Origin: Alphaproteobacteria bacterium UBA6187
GTDB lineage: Bacteria > Pseudomonadota > Alphaproteobacteria > Rickettsiales > UBA6187
NCBI GenBank assembly: GCA_002422795.1
Contig: DITJ01000036.1
Coordinates: 11,666-18,327, forward strand
Length of the DNA: 6,662 bases
Direction of reading: 5' to 3'
The position numbers and the translations under genes are program-made. The notes beneath the pieces were generated by a model. That model was not told the origin of the DNA. It worked only from the letters and a program-made list of their open reading frames with translations, and searched no databases. Shown here piece by piece: positions 1 through 6,662 of this stretch. Each line of letters begins with the position of its first letter. The first letter of the stretch is position 1.

Positions 1-1
1 C

Positions 2-100
2 AGGGAAGCAGGGCTTGAGATACGAGCCTACATTAATATTATCGCAATACTTAGGGGACTGTCATCCCCTTCAATGAAGAAATTAATTGATTTATTTTAA
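2..100 (+). CDS. possible 3' end of an unidentified gene, cut by the window start
   Basis: The frame starting at base 2 stays open for 32 codons and ends in a tandem TAA TAA (98-103). The readable tail contains REAGLEIRAYINIIAILRG and ends in SMKKLIDLF, giving a hydrophobic stretch followed by a lysine-containing end. I do not recognise the family. In many proteobacteria ruvA lies just upstream of ruvB, but this tail does not resemble the RuvA C-terminal domain III as I know it, so I do not call it ruvA. A gap of 66 bases separates it from ruvB, which is in the same frame. An open stretch this short can arise by chance, and the sequence may equally be non-coding. Only the upstream sequence can settle this. 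Confidence 0.33.
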   Translation, partial: REAGLEIRAYINIIAILRGLSSPSMKKLIDLF

Positions 101-166
101 TAAGTAAAGTTTTCTGTTATATCTGCTTCTATAGGCGGACAGCCAAACGAAAAAAGATTTAAGGCA

Positions 167-1192
167 ATGGATAAAATAATAACCGCCAATAAAAAAGTTG
201 AAGATAACAGCGAAGGCTCGCTCCGGCCGCTTTCCATAGATGAATTTATCGGGCAGGAACAGGCCAGGGGAAATTTACGTGTTTTTATAGAAGCCGCAAG
301 GAACCGCAAAGAAGCCCTCGACCATGTGCTTTTATATGGCCCACCTGGGCTTGGTAAAACTACTATAGCGCAAATAATCGCACGCGAGCTTGGAGTAAGT
401 TTCCGCACCACTTCCGGCCCGCTACTTTCCAAAGCCGGGGATTTGGCCGCAATACTCACTAATTTGCAGGAAAATGACGTATTATTTATAGATGAAATTC
501 ACCGCTTAAGCCCACATGTTGAGGAAGTTTTATATCCGGCAATGGAGGATTTTTCGCTTGATATAATTATAGGCGAAGGTCCCGCTGCGCGTATTGTAAG
601 AATTGATTTACCAAAATTCACCCTTGTTGGCGCAACTACACGCATCGGGCTTATTTCCAATCCGCTCCGCGACCGTTTCGGCATACCAACACGGCTGGTT
701 TTTTATACTAACGATGAATTAAAAATAGTAGTGGAACGCGGCGCAAGGATATTAAATGTGCAGCTAAACGAAGATGGCGCAAGTGAAATTGCCAAACGCT
801 CACGTGGCACACCACGAATTGCGCTCCGCCTGCTTAAAAGGGTGCGTGATTTTGCATCCGTTGCTGGAAATAATATTATTGATGCCAAAACTGCTGATAA
901 CGCCCTGAATCTTCTGGAAGTTGACCATGCCGGGCTAGATAGCGCAGACCGCCGCTATTTACGTTTCATAGCCGAAAAATATGGCAGTAACCCTGTGGGC
1001 GTGGAAACAATCGCCGCTGCCCTTTCAGAACAACGTGATTCAATCGAGGAAACAATCGAACCATATTTGCTGCAACTAGGATTTATACAGCGCACCCCAA
1101 GGGGAAGGATGCTTACCAGCCATGCTTTTGCACATCTTGGCCTGCCAGTGCCTATTATAGCACAAAGCCAGCAAGGTGATTTGCTGGATTAG
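167..1192 (+). CDS. ruvB: Holliday junction branch migration DNA helicase RuvB
   Basis: RuvB is the AAA+ motor of the RuvABC resolvasome. Hexamers loaded by RuvA pump duplex DNA through four-way junctions during recombinational repair. The 341-residue length is normal for the family. Visible landmarks in order are: the N-terminal LRPLSIDEFIGQEQ region (19-32), Walker A GPPGLGKT (58-65), Walker B VLFIDEIH (105-112), sensor 1 GATTR (155-159), the arginine-finger segment PLRDRFG (166-172), sensor 2 RGTPRIA (213-219), and a C-terminal winged helix with RTPRGR (309-314). All key residues are intact. ATG 167 is the first ATG, GTG or TTG in this frame after the stop at 101-103, and the Walker A position fits the family. 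AAGG at 161-164 is too close to be a good ribosome binding site. I see no convincing promoter in the 66-base upstream gap. The gene converges on asmA, with a long palindrome in between. Confidence 0.97.
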   Translation: MDKIITANKKVEDNSEGSLRPLSIDEFIGQEQARGNLRVFIEAARNRKEALDHVLLYGPPGLGKTTIAQIIARELGVSFRTTSGPLLSKAGDLAAILTNLQENDVLFIDEIHRLSPHVEEVLYPAMEDFSLDIIIGEGPAARIVRIDLPKFTLVGATTRIGLISNPLRDRFGIPTRLVFYTNDELKIVVERGARILNVQLNEDGASEIAKRSRGTPRIALRLLKRVRDFASVAGNNIIDAKTADNALNLLEVDHAGLDSADRRYLRFIAEKYGSNPVGVETIAAALSEQRDSIEETIEPYLLQLGFIQRTPRGRMLTSHAFAHLGLPVPIIAQSQQGDLLD

Positions 1193-1208
1193 TATTTTAT
1201 TTTTTTAT

Positions 1209-1371
1209 TATATTCATTCTGTTTCAAACTGCCGATTAGAATCAAGTGTTTTTTGTTATAGGGAGTAGTTAAATCTGAAGTAATAGTGGCTCTATTTCAA
1301 AGATTTAACTTTTTTATATAACAAATAAAGACGAGGCATTATAATCGGCAATTTGAGACAGAATGAGTATA
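1209..1371. repeat. long near-palindromic intergenic element, MITE-like
   Basis: This element fills most of the 186-base gap between the convergent ruvB and asmA genes. The outer arms 1210-1239 and 1341-1370 are inverted copies that match at 26 of 30 positions. The inner arms 1253-1276 and 1301-1324 match at 19 of 24, including perfect blocks of 8 bp (1253-1260 with 1317-1324) and 10 bp (1267-1276 with 1301-1310). A central hairpin, AATAG (1282-1286) and CTATT (1292-1296) around a 5-base loop, lies at the shared centre of symmetry near 1290. TA lies at both outer edges (1209-1210 and 1370-1371), as expected for a TA-targeting MITE, but TA is itself palindromic, so this proves nothing alone. 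No protein is encoded. Alternatives are a Rickettsia-type palindromic element or a locus-specific two-way terminator. The inverted repeat is certain; its origin is inferred. Confidence 0.85.
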
Positions 1372-1378
1372 TGCTCTT

Positions 1379-4108
1379 CTATTGCGACCTGTTAGCCTTA
1401 CTGGTTATATATTGCTCCAGGTTGCTGCTATCCATTTTATAAGAAACATTATCGGGAATTGCGCCTTCAAGATTAAAGGTCAGGGTAACTTTCTTGTTTA
1501 TTTCAGGAAGATAACTGATTTTTGCCAGCCCCTTCATTTCCATATTATGCAGGCTGAGATTGCCCACAAACACCCCACGTGATGTATCTGTAGCAATAGA
1601 AAAATCTTTAGCCTGCAAAATAGATTTATCCGTGGTTAAATTGCCATCAATTGCAATAAACTTGGTTCCTCCTGTTTTTAGGGCATTCTTTATTGCTACA
1701 TCCATATCAATTACCGAGTAAAGCTTTCTGCTTTGCTCAATTATCGCTGACAAATCGATTCCCTTTATATCAACGTCACGCATAGCAAACTTTGCAGTTG
1801 TTTTTATCTCCTTAACCCAATCATACGGAGAAACACCAAATGTTTTTATAACGCCGCCTAAGTATATTTTACCTGTTATAGTATTTTCACTGCCCATTGC
1901 CTGCAACACATCCTGAATATTGAGCTCCGAAGCCACTATCGAAATACCTATTGAAGGAGCCTCTTTACTCACACCTAGACTCCCCTTTACACGGATATTT
2001 CCTGTTGGCCCCCATTGGACTTTGAAGTCATTTATTGAAAAAATATCTTTTTTCAATTCACCTTGCAGGTTTATACTCGTAAGGTTTGTTTTATTATGCT
2101 TGAAATTACCTATGGATAAATTTAAAGCCCCACCAAACCTGCCAATTCCCATAAGGTTAAATTCATCTTTTGACCAAATACTTTCCTCCTGGGTTCCTTC
2201 GGCATTTTGTTTATCGTCAGTATCGCTGCCTATTATAAAGGCGGCGGTGTTAAAATTCTTAGAGGTTATATCAATATTTATTGATGGGACTTCCTTGTTA
2301 AGATTAATATTAAATTTACCCTGTAAATCAAGCACATTAGAGTCTACGGAGAAATTCTGGATAGCCATTAAACCTTTTGCCGCACCAATTGTTGCTGATA
2401 TTTTTCTTATCTCATTACCATTATACACAATTTCATCGCCACTAACTGATAAGGCAAGGTTATAATTAAATAATTTAAGCCAGGAAGTATCCAGGTTCAC
2501 ATCCTTGGCACCGATAAGTAACGCCCTTACATAATCATCTATTTGCTTTGTTGCATTATATTTATCAAAATCCATCCTATCGAGCTTTATATCCGCCTTA
2601 ATGGATGGAACAGTATCTGATGGGCGCACAAATATAGAACCATTAAGCAGTGTTTTATCAACCGAGCCATAGATATTTGAGACAGTCATTTTCCTTGGCG
2701 TGATGTTAAAGTCACATGAAAATAGGAATTCCTTTAGTTCATTTTCCGGGATAAAATTATACTGCGGATATAGCCAGTTTAATGCTGCGCGTAAATTATC
2801 CCCATAAGCCCTTATTTTGCCTGTAAAGAGCGGTCTTGAGCCATTATGGTCAATATTTCCTAAAAACTCAATTTTTGAATTGCCGGGAAGTTCCGCAGAG
2901 AATGAATGTATTATGGCTTTTCCATTAAATATATCAGTATCTATCAGGATATTAGAGATTTTATCGCCATTATATATAATTTCGTCCACTGAAAGTGCAA
3001 ATAATGCCGAAATATCAACAGGAACTGCAAAGCGGTATGATGCAAGGCTAACAGCCCCTGCGCCTGCGGTATAATAATTAACCAAATCAGGATTTTCAAT
3101 TTTAGGTTTTTCTTTTTCTGCTAGTAAACTATCTATATTTACCTTGTTTATATTTAATGAAATATCCCATTGGGATTCCCCCTGCCTGCCTGCCCCATAT
3201 AGTAAATCAATACTGCCGCCACCTTTTACACTTTCTGATTCAATACTAAGCTTATTAAAGCTGGTTATTTCTTTTGAGATAAGGAACTCGCCTTTAACAT
3301 CAAGCTTCTCAGTTGATTTTATCATGGCAAGGAGGGGCTCTTCACTAAAGAAAGAATCAACAAAACTGCCTAAGTTCTTAATATTCAAAGACGATGTGCC
3401 ATGAATATCAAAATTACTACCTGGCCTGTAGCTACCTTTCATGCCAAAATCAAATGAATCTGCATATATATTAAGTTCAGCATCTGAATTATTATCCAGA
3501 CTACCTATTTTTCCTTTAAAATTTACTGTTGCTGTGCCACGTATAAAATTCCCTGCAAATGCGAAGGGCCCATGTGCAGAGTCCACCTTGATATCTGATG
3601 TGATATAATCTACTGAAACCCTTTTGGTTTTTGTCCGGTAAATAATATTGCCATTATTTATAACTATATTAAGCGGAATATTTAGCGCTTCATTAGTTTT
3701 GCCGGCATCTTTCTTTTCAAATAATTTTGTCCAGTTTTTATCGCCATTTTCCATTACTTCCAGCTCAATACGCGGCCTAAGAAGCATAATTGAACTAGGG
3801 TCAAACTTTCCGTTAAAAAGAGAGGTGAAAGTAAATTTAGCTTCAACCCCATCTGCAGATAATATATTGGGGCTTGTTGCCCCTTCAATATTCGGGATAT
3901 TTATGCTGCCTATAGTAATGCTTGGATATGGAAAGAAGGATACTCTTACACCGCCTTCGATTACAGGCTCAACGCCGGTGAAGTTTTTAATTACTGCTGA
4001 AAAATCTTGCTTATATTTATTGAGGTCAATAAAAACTGGTGCTGCGATTAGCCCTGCTATCGCAAACATTAGAATCCCTACGAAGTATGTCAGGAGCCTT
4101 TGGAGCAA
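1379..4108 (-). CDS. AsmA family inner-membrane-anchored envelope protein
   Basis: This is a 909-residue protein with the AsmA layout. A single N-terminal membrane segment (about 5-27) is followed by FIDLNKYKQ (26-34). Next comes the conserved AsmA start module, with TGVEPVIEGGVRVSFFPYPS (44-63) and a region resembling LLRPRIELE (109-117). A long, beta-rich, mostly hydrophilic body is predicted to lie in the periplasm. The C-terminal AsmA domain covers about 770-895, with DVDIKGIDLSAII (778-790) and a closing GLAKISYLPE strand. It is longer than E. coli AsmA (617 residues). AsmA-like proteins (AsmA, TamB, YhdP) are linked to outer-membrane assembly and bridge-like lipid transport; the exact role here is inferred from family only. 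The start is TTG (4106-4108), preceded by AAAGG (4117-4121) at 8-base spacing; a start at Met14 would cut the membrane segment. The gene is divergent from uvrD and convergent with ruvB. Confidence 0.92.
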   Translation of the reverse strand: MLQRLLTYFVGILMFAIAGLIAAPVFIDLNKYKQDFSAVIKNFTGVEPVIEGGVRVSFFPYPSITIGSINIPNIEGATSPNILSADGVEAKFTFTSLFNGKFDPSSIMLLRPRIELEVMENGDKNWTKLFEKKDAGKTNEALNIPLNIVINNGNIIYRTKTKRVSVDYITSDIKVDSAHGPFAFAGNFIRGTATVNFKGKIGSLDNNSDAELNIYADSFDFGMKGSYRPGSNFDIHGTSSLNIKNLGSFVDSFFSEEPLLAMIKSTEKLDVKGEFLISKEITSFNKLSIESESVKGGGSIDLLYGAGRQGESQWDISLNINKVNIDSLLAEKEKPKIENPDLVNYYTAGAGAVSLASYRFAVPVDISALFALSVDEIIYNGDKISNILIDTDIFNGKAIIHSFSAELPGNSKIEFLGNIDHNGSRPLFTGKIRAYGDNLRAALNWLYPQYNFIPENELKEFLFSCDFNITPRKMTVSNIYGSVDKTLLNGSIFVRPSDTVPSIKADIKLDRMDFDKYNATKQIDDYVRALLIGAKDVNLDTSWLKLFNYNLALSVSGDEIVYNGNEIRKISATIGAAKGLMAIQNFSVDSNVLDLQGKFNINLNKEVPSINIDITSKNFNTAAFIIGSDTDDKQNAEGTQEESIWSKDEFNLMGIGRFGGALNLSIGNFKHNKTNLTSINLQGELKKDIFSINDFKVQWGPTGNIRVKGSLGVSKEAPSIGISIVASELNIQDVLQAMGSENTITGKIYLGGVIKTFGVSPYDWVKEIKTTAKFAMRDVDIKGIDLSAIIEQSRKLYSVIDMDVAIKNALKTGGTKFIAIDGNLTTDKSILQAKDFSIATDTSRGVFVGNLSLHNMEMKGLAKISYLPEINKKVTLTFNLEGAIPDNVSYKMDSSNLEQYITSKANRSQ

Positions 4109-4116
4109 AATTCTTA

Positions 4117-4121
4117 CCTTT
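4117..4121 (-). promoter_or_regulatory. ribosome binding site deciding the TTG start of asmA
   Basis: Read on the - strand this is AAAGG, 8 bases before the TTG at 4108-4106. No ATG or GTG lies in frame just upstream, and the next in-frame ATG (4069-4067) would remove 13 residues including the start of the membrane segment. This supports the TTG start. The nearest edge of the heptamer inverted repeat lies only 4 bases upstream. Confidence 0.6.
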
Positions 4122-4125
4122 ATAT

Positions 4126-4210
4126 GTAGTTCGTAGTTCGTGGTTGGTAGTTTATAGTTAACTTTAATTAACTACAAACCATGAACTACGAACCACTAAC
4201 TACTTACTAT
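4126..4210. repeat. inverted arrays of a degenerate 7-bp repeat (GTRGTTN) between divergent genes
   Basis: Five consecutive heptamers run on the + strand from 4126: GTAGTTC, GTAGTTC, GTGGTTG, GTAGTTT, ATAGTTA (to 4160). After an 8-base spacer, six heptamers run in the opposite sense from 4169 to 4210: TAACTAC, AAACCAT, GAACTAC, GAACCAC, TAACTAC, TTACTAT. The arrays form an inverted repeat; its best part pairs 4130-4152 with 4170-4192 at 21 of 23 positions around a 17-base loop. It fills about half of the gap between asmA and uvrD. In an asmA transcript that began within or beyond it, it would fold into a long hairpin just before the ribosome binding site. A regulatory role is a guess; it could be a dispersed genomic repeat. 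Confidence 0.85.
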
Positions 4211-4273
4211 ACTATTACACTTTAATACTATATTTATATACCCTACTTACATCTAGATTAAAAGAGCCAAAAA
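4211..4273 (+). promoter_or_regulatory. AT-rich leader of uvrD, probable promoter region
   Basis: This is the 63 bases between the heptamer arrays and the uvrD start. It is very AT-rich, with several TATA-like hexamers such as TACTAT (4226-4231) and TATATA (4235-4240). None is paired with a good -35 box at standard spacing, so no specific promoter is claimed. AAAGAG (4261-4266), 7 bases before the ATG, is a modest ribosome binding site for uvrD. Confidence 0.35.
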
Positions 4274-6496
4274 ATGCACGAAAAAGAAATGTTCCAAAAT
4301 ATTCATGAAGATATTGATTTTAAGTCCTCACTCAACCCTGAGCAGCTATCTGCCGTTGAGAATATTGAAGGCCCATTGCTGGTTCTTGCAGGAGCTGGCA
4401 CAGGCAAAACTAAGGTACTAACATCACGTATCGCCAACATACTTTTAAAAGGCACGTTTCCAAGCCAGATACTTGCCGTAACTTTTACCAACAAAGCCGC
4501 GCGCGAAATGGCAGATAGGGTGGCGAAAGCAACTGGTGGCAGGTCTGATGGCATCTGGCTGGGTACATTCCATTCTATTGCATCGCGAATTTTAAGGTCG
4601 CATGCACCTGCGGTTGGGCTGAAAACCAATTTCATTATTATTGATACATCCGACCAGCTAAGGCTGCTGAAGCAAATAATCGTAGAGATGAATATTGATG
4701 AAAAGAAATGGAACGCTAAGAAACTCGCCGCGATAATCGGCAAATGGAAAGATAAGGGCTTAATGCCAGATAAAGTCGGCAGTAGCGAATATTGTGATTT
4801 TGGCGGCCATAGCGCTATAGAACTTTACCGTATTTACCAGGCAAGGCTTATTGCATTGAATGCTGTAGATTTTGGTGATTTGCTTTTATATAACCTTATT
4901 TTATTACAAAATAACGATGACATCTTAAAAAATTACCAGAGGCGCTTTAAATATATATTGGTGGATGAGTACCAGGATACTAACCTATGCCAGTATTTAT
5001 GGCTGCGCCTGCTTGCGCAAGGCAACCAGAATATATGCTGCGTAGGCGATGATGACCAATCAATTTACGGCTGGCGCGGCGCGGAAGTGGGAAATATTTT
5101 AAGGTTCGAGCGCGATTTCAAAGGCGCAAGCGTGGTGCGCCTGGAGCGCAATTACCGCTCCACCTCGCATATATTAACAGCAGCTTCAGAGCTTATTTCC
5201 AATAATAAAGACCGCCTTGGCAAAACCCTATGGACAAAAGATAATGAAGGTGATCCTTTAAAACTTATAGCCGTTTGGGATGATAGGGAAGAAGCACGTT
5301 TTGTGGCGGATGAAATTGAATCGCTGCAACAAACCAAGGGGCATAGCTTAAGCCAAATGGCGGTGCTGGTGCGCGCCGGGTTCCAGACTCGTTCTTTCGA
5401 AGAACGCTTCATTGCGCATTCAATCCCGTATAAAGTTGTTGGGGGTTTACGCTTTTATGAACGCGCTGAAATAAAAGATATTATTGCATATTTGCGCCTT
5501 ATGAACCAAAGCAGCGATGATTTGGCATTTGAACGTATTATTAATGTACCTAAGCGCGGCATTGGCGATTCCACTTTAAAATCTTTCCGCGATTTTGGCC
5601 GCAGTAACGGCAATTTATCCATGCTGGATTCAGCTCGCGCCATGCTGCAAGATGGTATACTTAAAGGAAAAATAGGCAATTCGGTTGAGAATTTTATCAG
5701 TCTTATAGATAAATGGCGAAACTTGCCTGAGGAAATGACTGTAGTTGAATTTGTAGAAACGGTACTGAAGGAATCTGCCTATATAGAAATGCTTAAAGCC
5801 GAAGATAGTATGGAGGCAGAAGGCCGTATAGAGAACATAAAAGAGCTACTTCGCGCTTTAGAAGAATTTGAAACTATTGAAAATTTTCTTGAGCATGTAA
5901 GCCTGGTTAGTGATATTGATATGCTGAACCAGGATAATATGGTTGGCATAATGACCATGCATGCCGCCAAAGGATTAGAATTTGAAACTGTGTTCCTGCC
6001 CGGCTGGGAAGAAGGCTTGTTCCCAAGCCAGCGCAGTGTAGATGAAAGCGGCACTAAAGGCGTTGAGGAAGAACGCAGGCTGGCTTACGTTGGCATTACG
6101 CGCGCGAAAAAACGCGCATATATATTATATGCCGCCAACCGCAGGGTTTATAACCAGTTCCAAAGCAGCATACCTTCGCGTTTTATTGAAGAATTGCCAG
6201 AAGGCAGTATTGAAAAAATCAATATGGGTAATGGGCTTAGTTTCAGAAAAGAATCAAGCGAGAGTTATGATTCTATTAAACAGCGCTATAAATCTGAAGA
6301 TTCTGCAAAACAAAGTTCAATTCCAAGCATGAATACTACCAAGAAAACTAATGGAAATTTTACTGTTGGCCAGCGTGTATTCCATGTTAAATTCGGTTAT
6401 GGCAAAGTTACTAATTTAAGTGGCAACCAGCTTGACGTGCATTTCGACAAAGCCGGAACTAAAAAAGTTATAGAGACTTATGTTGAGGCGGTTTAG
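4274..6496 (+). CDS. uvrD: UvrD/PcrA-type ATP-dependent DNA helicase II
   Basis: This is a superfamily 1A 3'-5' helicase that removes incised strands in nucleotide excision repair and unwinds DNA in mismatch repair. At 740 residues it is near the usual size (E. coli UvrD, 720). All motifs are intact: Q motif LNPEQLSAVE (20-29), Walker A AGAGTGKT (39-46), Ia AVTFTNKAAREM (68-79), Ib GTFHSIASRILR (97-108), II VDEYQDTN (230-237), III GDDDQSIYGWRGA (258-270), IV ERNYRS (291-296), V GIMTMHAAKGLEF (558-570) and VI RRLAYVGITRAKK (601-613). A polar, probably disordered linker (about 655-692) leads to a C-terminal Tudor-like fold, VGQRVFHVKFGYGKV (698-712), which in PcrA/UvrD contacts RNA polymerase. 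The full C-terminus separates it from Rep and RecB. ATG 4274 is chosen for its upstream AAAGAG; Met6 (4289) is a possible alternative. It is transcribed away from asmA. Confidence 0.96.
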   Translation: MHEKEMFQNIHEDIDFKSSLNPEQLSAVENIEGPLLVLAGAGTGKTKVLTSRIANILLKGTFPSQILAVTFTNKAAREMADRVAKATGGRSDGIWLGTFHSIASRILRSHAPAVGLKTNFIIIDTSDQLRLLKQIIVEMNIDEKKWNAKKLAAIIGKWKDKGLMPDKVGSSEYCDFGGHSAIELYRIYQARLIALNAVDFGDLLLYNLILLQNNDDILKNYQRRFKYILVDEYQDTNLCQYLWLRLLAQGNQNICCVGDDDQSIYGWRGAEVGNILRFERDFKGASVVRLERNYRSTSHILTAASELISNNKDRLGKTLWTKDNEGDPLKLIAVWDDREEARFVADEIESLQQTKGHSLSQMAVLVRAGFQTRSFEERFIAHSIPYKVVGGLRFYERAEIKDIIAYLRLMNQSSDDLAFERIINVPKRGIGDSTLKSFRDFGRSNGNLSMLDSARAMLQDGILKGKIGNSVENFISLIDKWRNLPEEMTVVEFVETVLKESAYIEMLKAEDSMEAEGRIENIKELLRALEEFETIENFLEHVSLVSDIDMLNQDNMVGIMTMHAAKGLEFETVFLPGWEEGLFPSQRSVDESGTKGVEEERRLAYVGITRAKKRAYILYAANRRVYNQFQSSIPSRFIEELPEGSIEKINMGNGLSFRKESSESYDSIKQRYKSEDSAKQSSIPSMNTTKKTNGNFTVGQRVFHVKFGYGKVTNLSGNQLDVHFDKAGTKKVIETYVEAV

Positions 6497-6504
6497 AGGG
6501 ATGT

Positions 6505-6526
6505 TGCATTTATAATCATAAATGCA
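6505..6526. terminator. small hairpin after uvrD, possible weak terminator
   Basis: This is a perfect 9-bp inverted repeat, TGCATTTAT (6505-6513) and ATAAATGCA (6518-6526), around a 4-base loop, starting 9 bases after the uvrD stop. The stem is AT-rich and is followed by GTGAAATGG rather than a run of T, so it is not a standard Rho-independent terminator. The position fits transcript-end processing or protection. Confidence 0.35.
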
Positions 6527-6588
6527 GTGAAATGGTCTATTGTCTACAAAAAGGGTAACTATACCATTAAGACAAGTATTCGTAGTTT

Positions 6589-6662
6589 CGTCATTCCCCG
6601 AATTTTTATGCAGCGTCAGCGGAATAAAAATTATAGTGGAATCCAGGATATTAAACTGGATC
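6589..6662. repeat. left part of a dispersed CGTCATTCC / GGAATCCAG palindromic repeat, cut by the window end
   Basis: CGTCATTCCCCG begins at 6589. ATTCC (6593-6597) pairs with GGAAT (6638-6642), and inside it AATTTTTAT (6601-6609) pairs perfectly with ATAAAAATT (6624-6632), giving a stem with a short internal loop. It is followed by ATCCAG (6641-6646), which pairs with CTGGAT (6656-6661). The order CGTCATTCC, hairpin, GGAATCCAG, spacer, CTGGATC matches the start of palindromic repeats common between genes in many proteobacteria, including Rickettsiales; such elements usually close with GGAATGACG. That end would lie beyond 6662. Pairings are seen; family membership comes from memory and is inferred. 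Confidence 0.6.

Noticed and set aside
1920..2465. 181-codon open frame on the + strand inside asmA
   Set aside because: It lies wholly antisense to asmA, whose protein shows clear family motifs. The translated product is low in recognisable features and looks like a shadow frame.
3648..4136. 162-codon + strand open frame reaching into the asmA/uvrD gap
   Set aside because: It is antisense to the conserved AsmA N-terminus and membrane segment, so its hydrophobic look comes from the opposite strand. It has no family resemblance.
4126..4210. CRISPR-like array
   Set aside because: The repeats are only 7 bases, directly adjacent with no unique spacers, and reverse direction halfway. No cas gene is present.
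4303..4743. 146-codon - strand open frame inside uvrD
   Set aside because: It is antisense to the Walker A and motif Ia/Ib region, where conservation of UvrD explains the open frame.
167..6496. A new multi-gene system joining ruvB, asmA and uvrD
   Set aside because: Orientation is convergent then divergent, there is no shared transcript, and the AsmA protein belongs to the envelope. All three genes are well-known families with intact motifs, so chance neighbourhood is the simpler reading.
6531..6575. Pseudoknot-like pairing: AATGGT (6531-6536) with ACCATT (6563-6568), and TTGTCT (6540-6545) with AGACAA (6570-6575)
   Set aside because: Each helix is only 6 bp in AT-rich sequence and could easily arise by chance. 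No known RNA family is recognised.

Overview
The window reads as an ordinary chromosomal housekeeping segment of an AT-rich bacterium, most likely an alphaproteobacterium. That placement is an inference from the RuvB and UvrD protein sequences and the long AsmA-type envelope protein; no rRNA or other taxonomic marker is present. Three complete genes fill most of it. ruvB (+ strand, 167-1192) encodes the Holliday-junction branch-migration motor. An AsmA-family envelope protein lies on the - strand (1379-4108). uvrD (+ strand, 4274-6496) encodes an SF1A DNA repair helicase. A possible 32-residue tail of an unidentified gene lies at the left edge (2-100).

ruvB and asmA converge, while asmA and uvrD diverge. 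The two + strand genes both act on DNA (recombination, and excision or mismatch repair). The gene between them is an unrelated cell-envelope gene, so there is no sign that the three form one pathway or operon. I found no mobile-element protein, toxin, defence gene, RNA gene or CRISPR array, and I do not think an undescribed multi-gene system is present.

The unusual content is in the gaps, where each spacer large enough to hold something carries a different class of inverted repeat. The ruvB/asmA gap (1193-1378) is almost filled by a near-palindrome of about 163 bp (1209-1371) with nested arms and TA at both ends, resembling a MITE or a palindromic intergenic element. The asmA/uvrD gap (4109-4273) holds two arrays of a degenerate 7-bp unit (GTRGTTN) facing each other, directly upstream of the asmA ribosome binding site. 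The tail after uvrD (6497-6662) has a small hairpin and then, from about 6589, what looks like the first part of a dispersed CGTCATTCC...GGAATCCAG palindromic repeat cut by the window end. Together these suggest a genome loaded with small repeats at gene borders.
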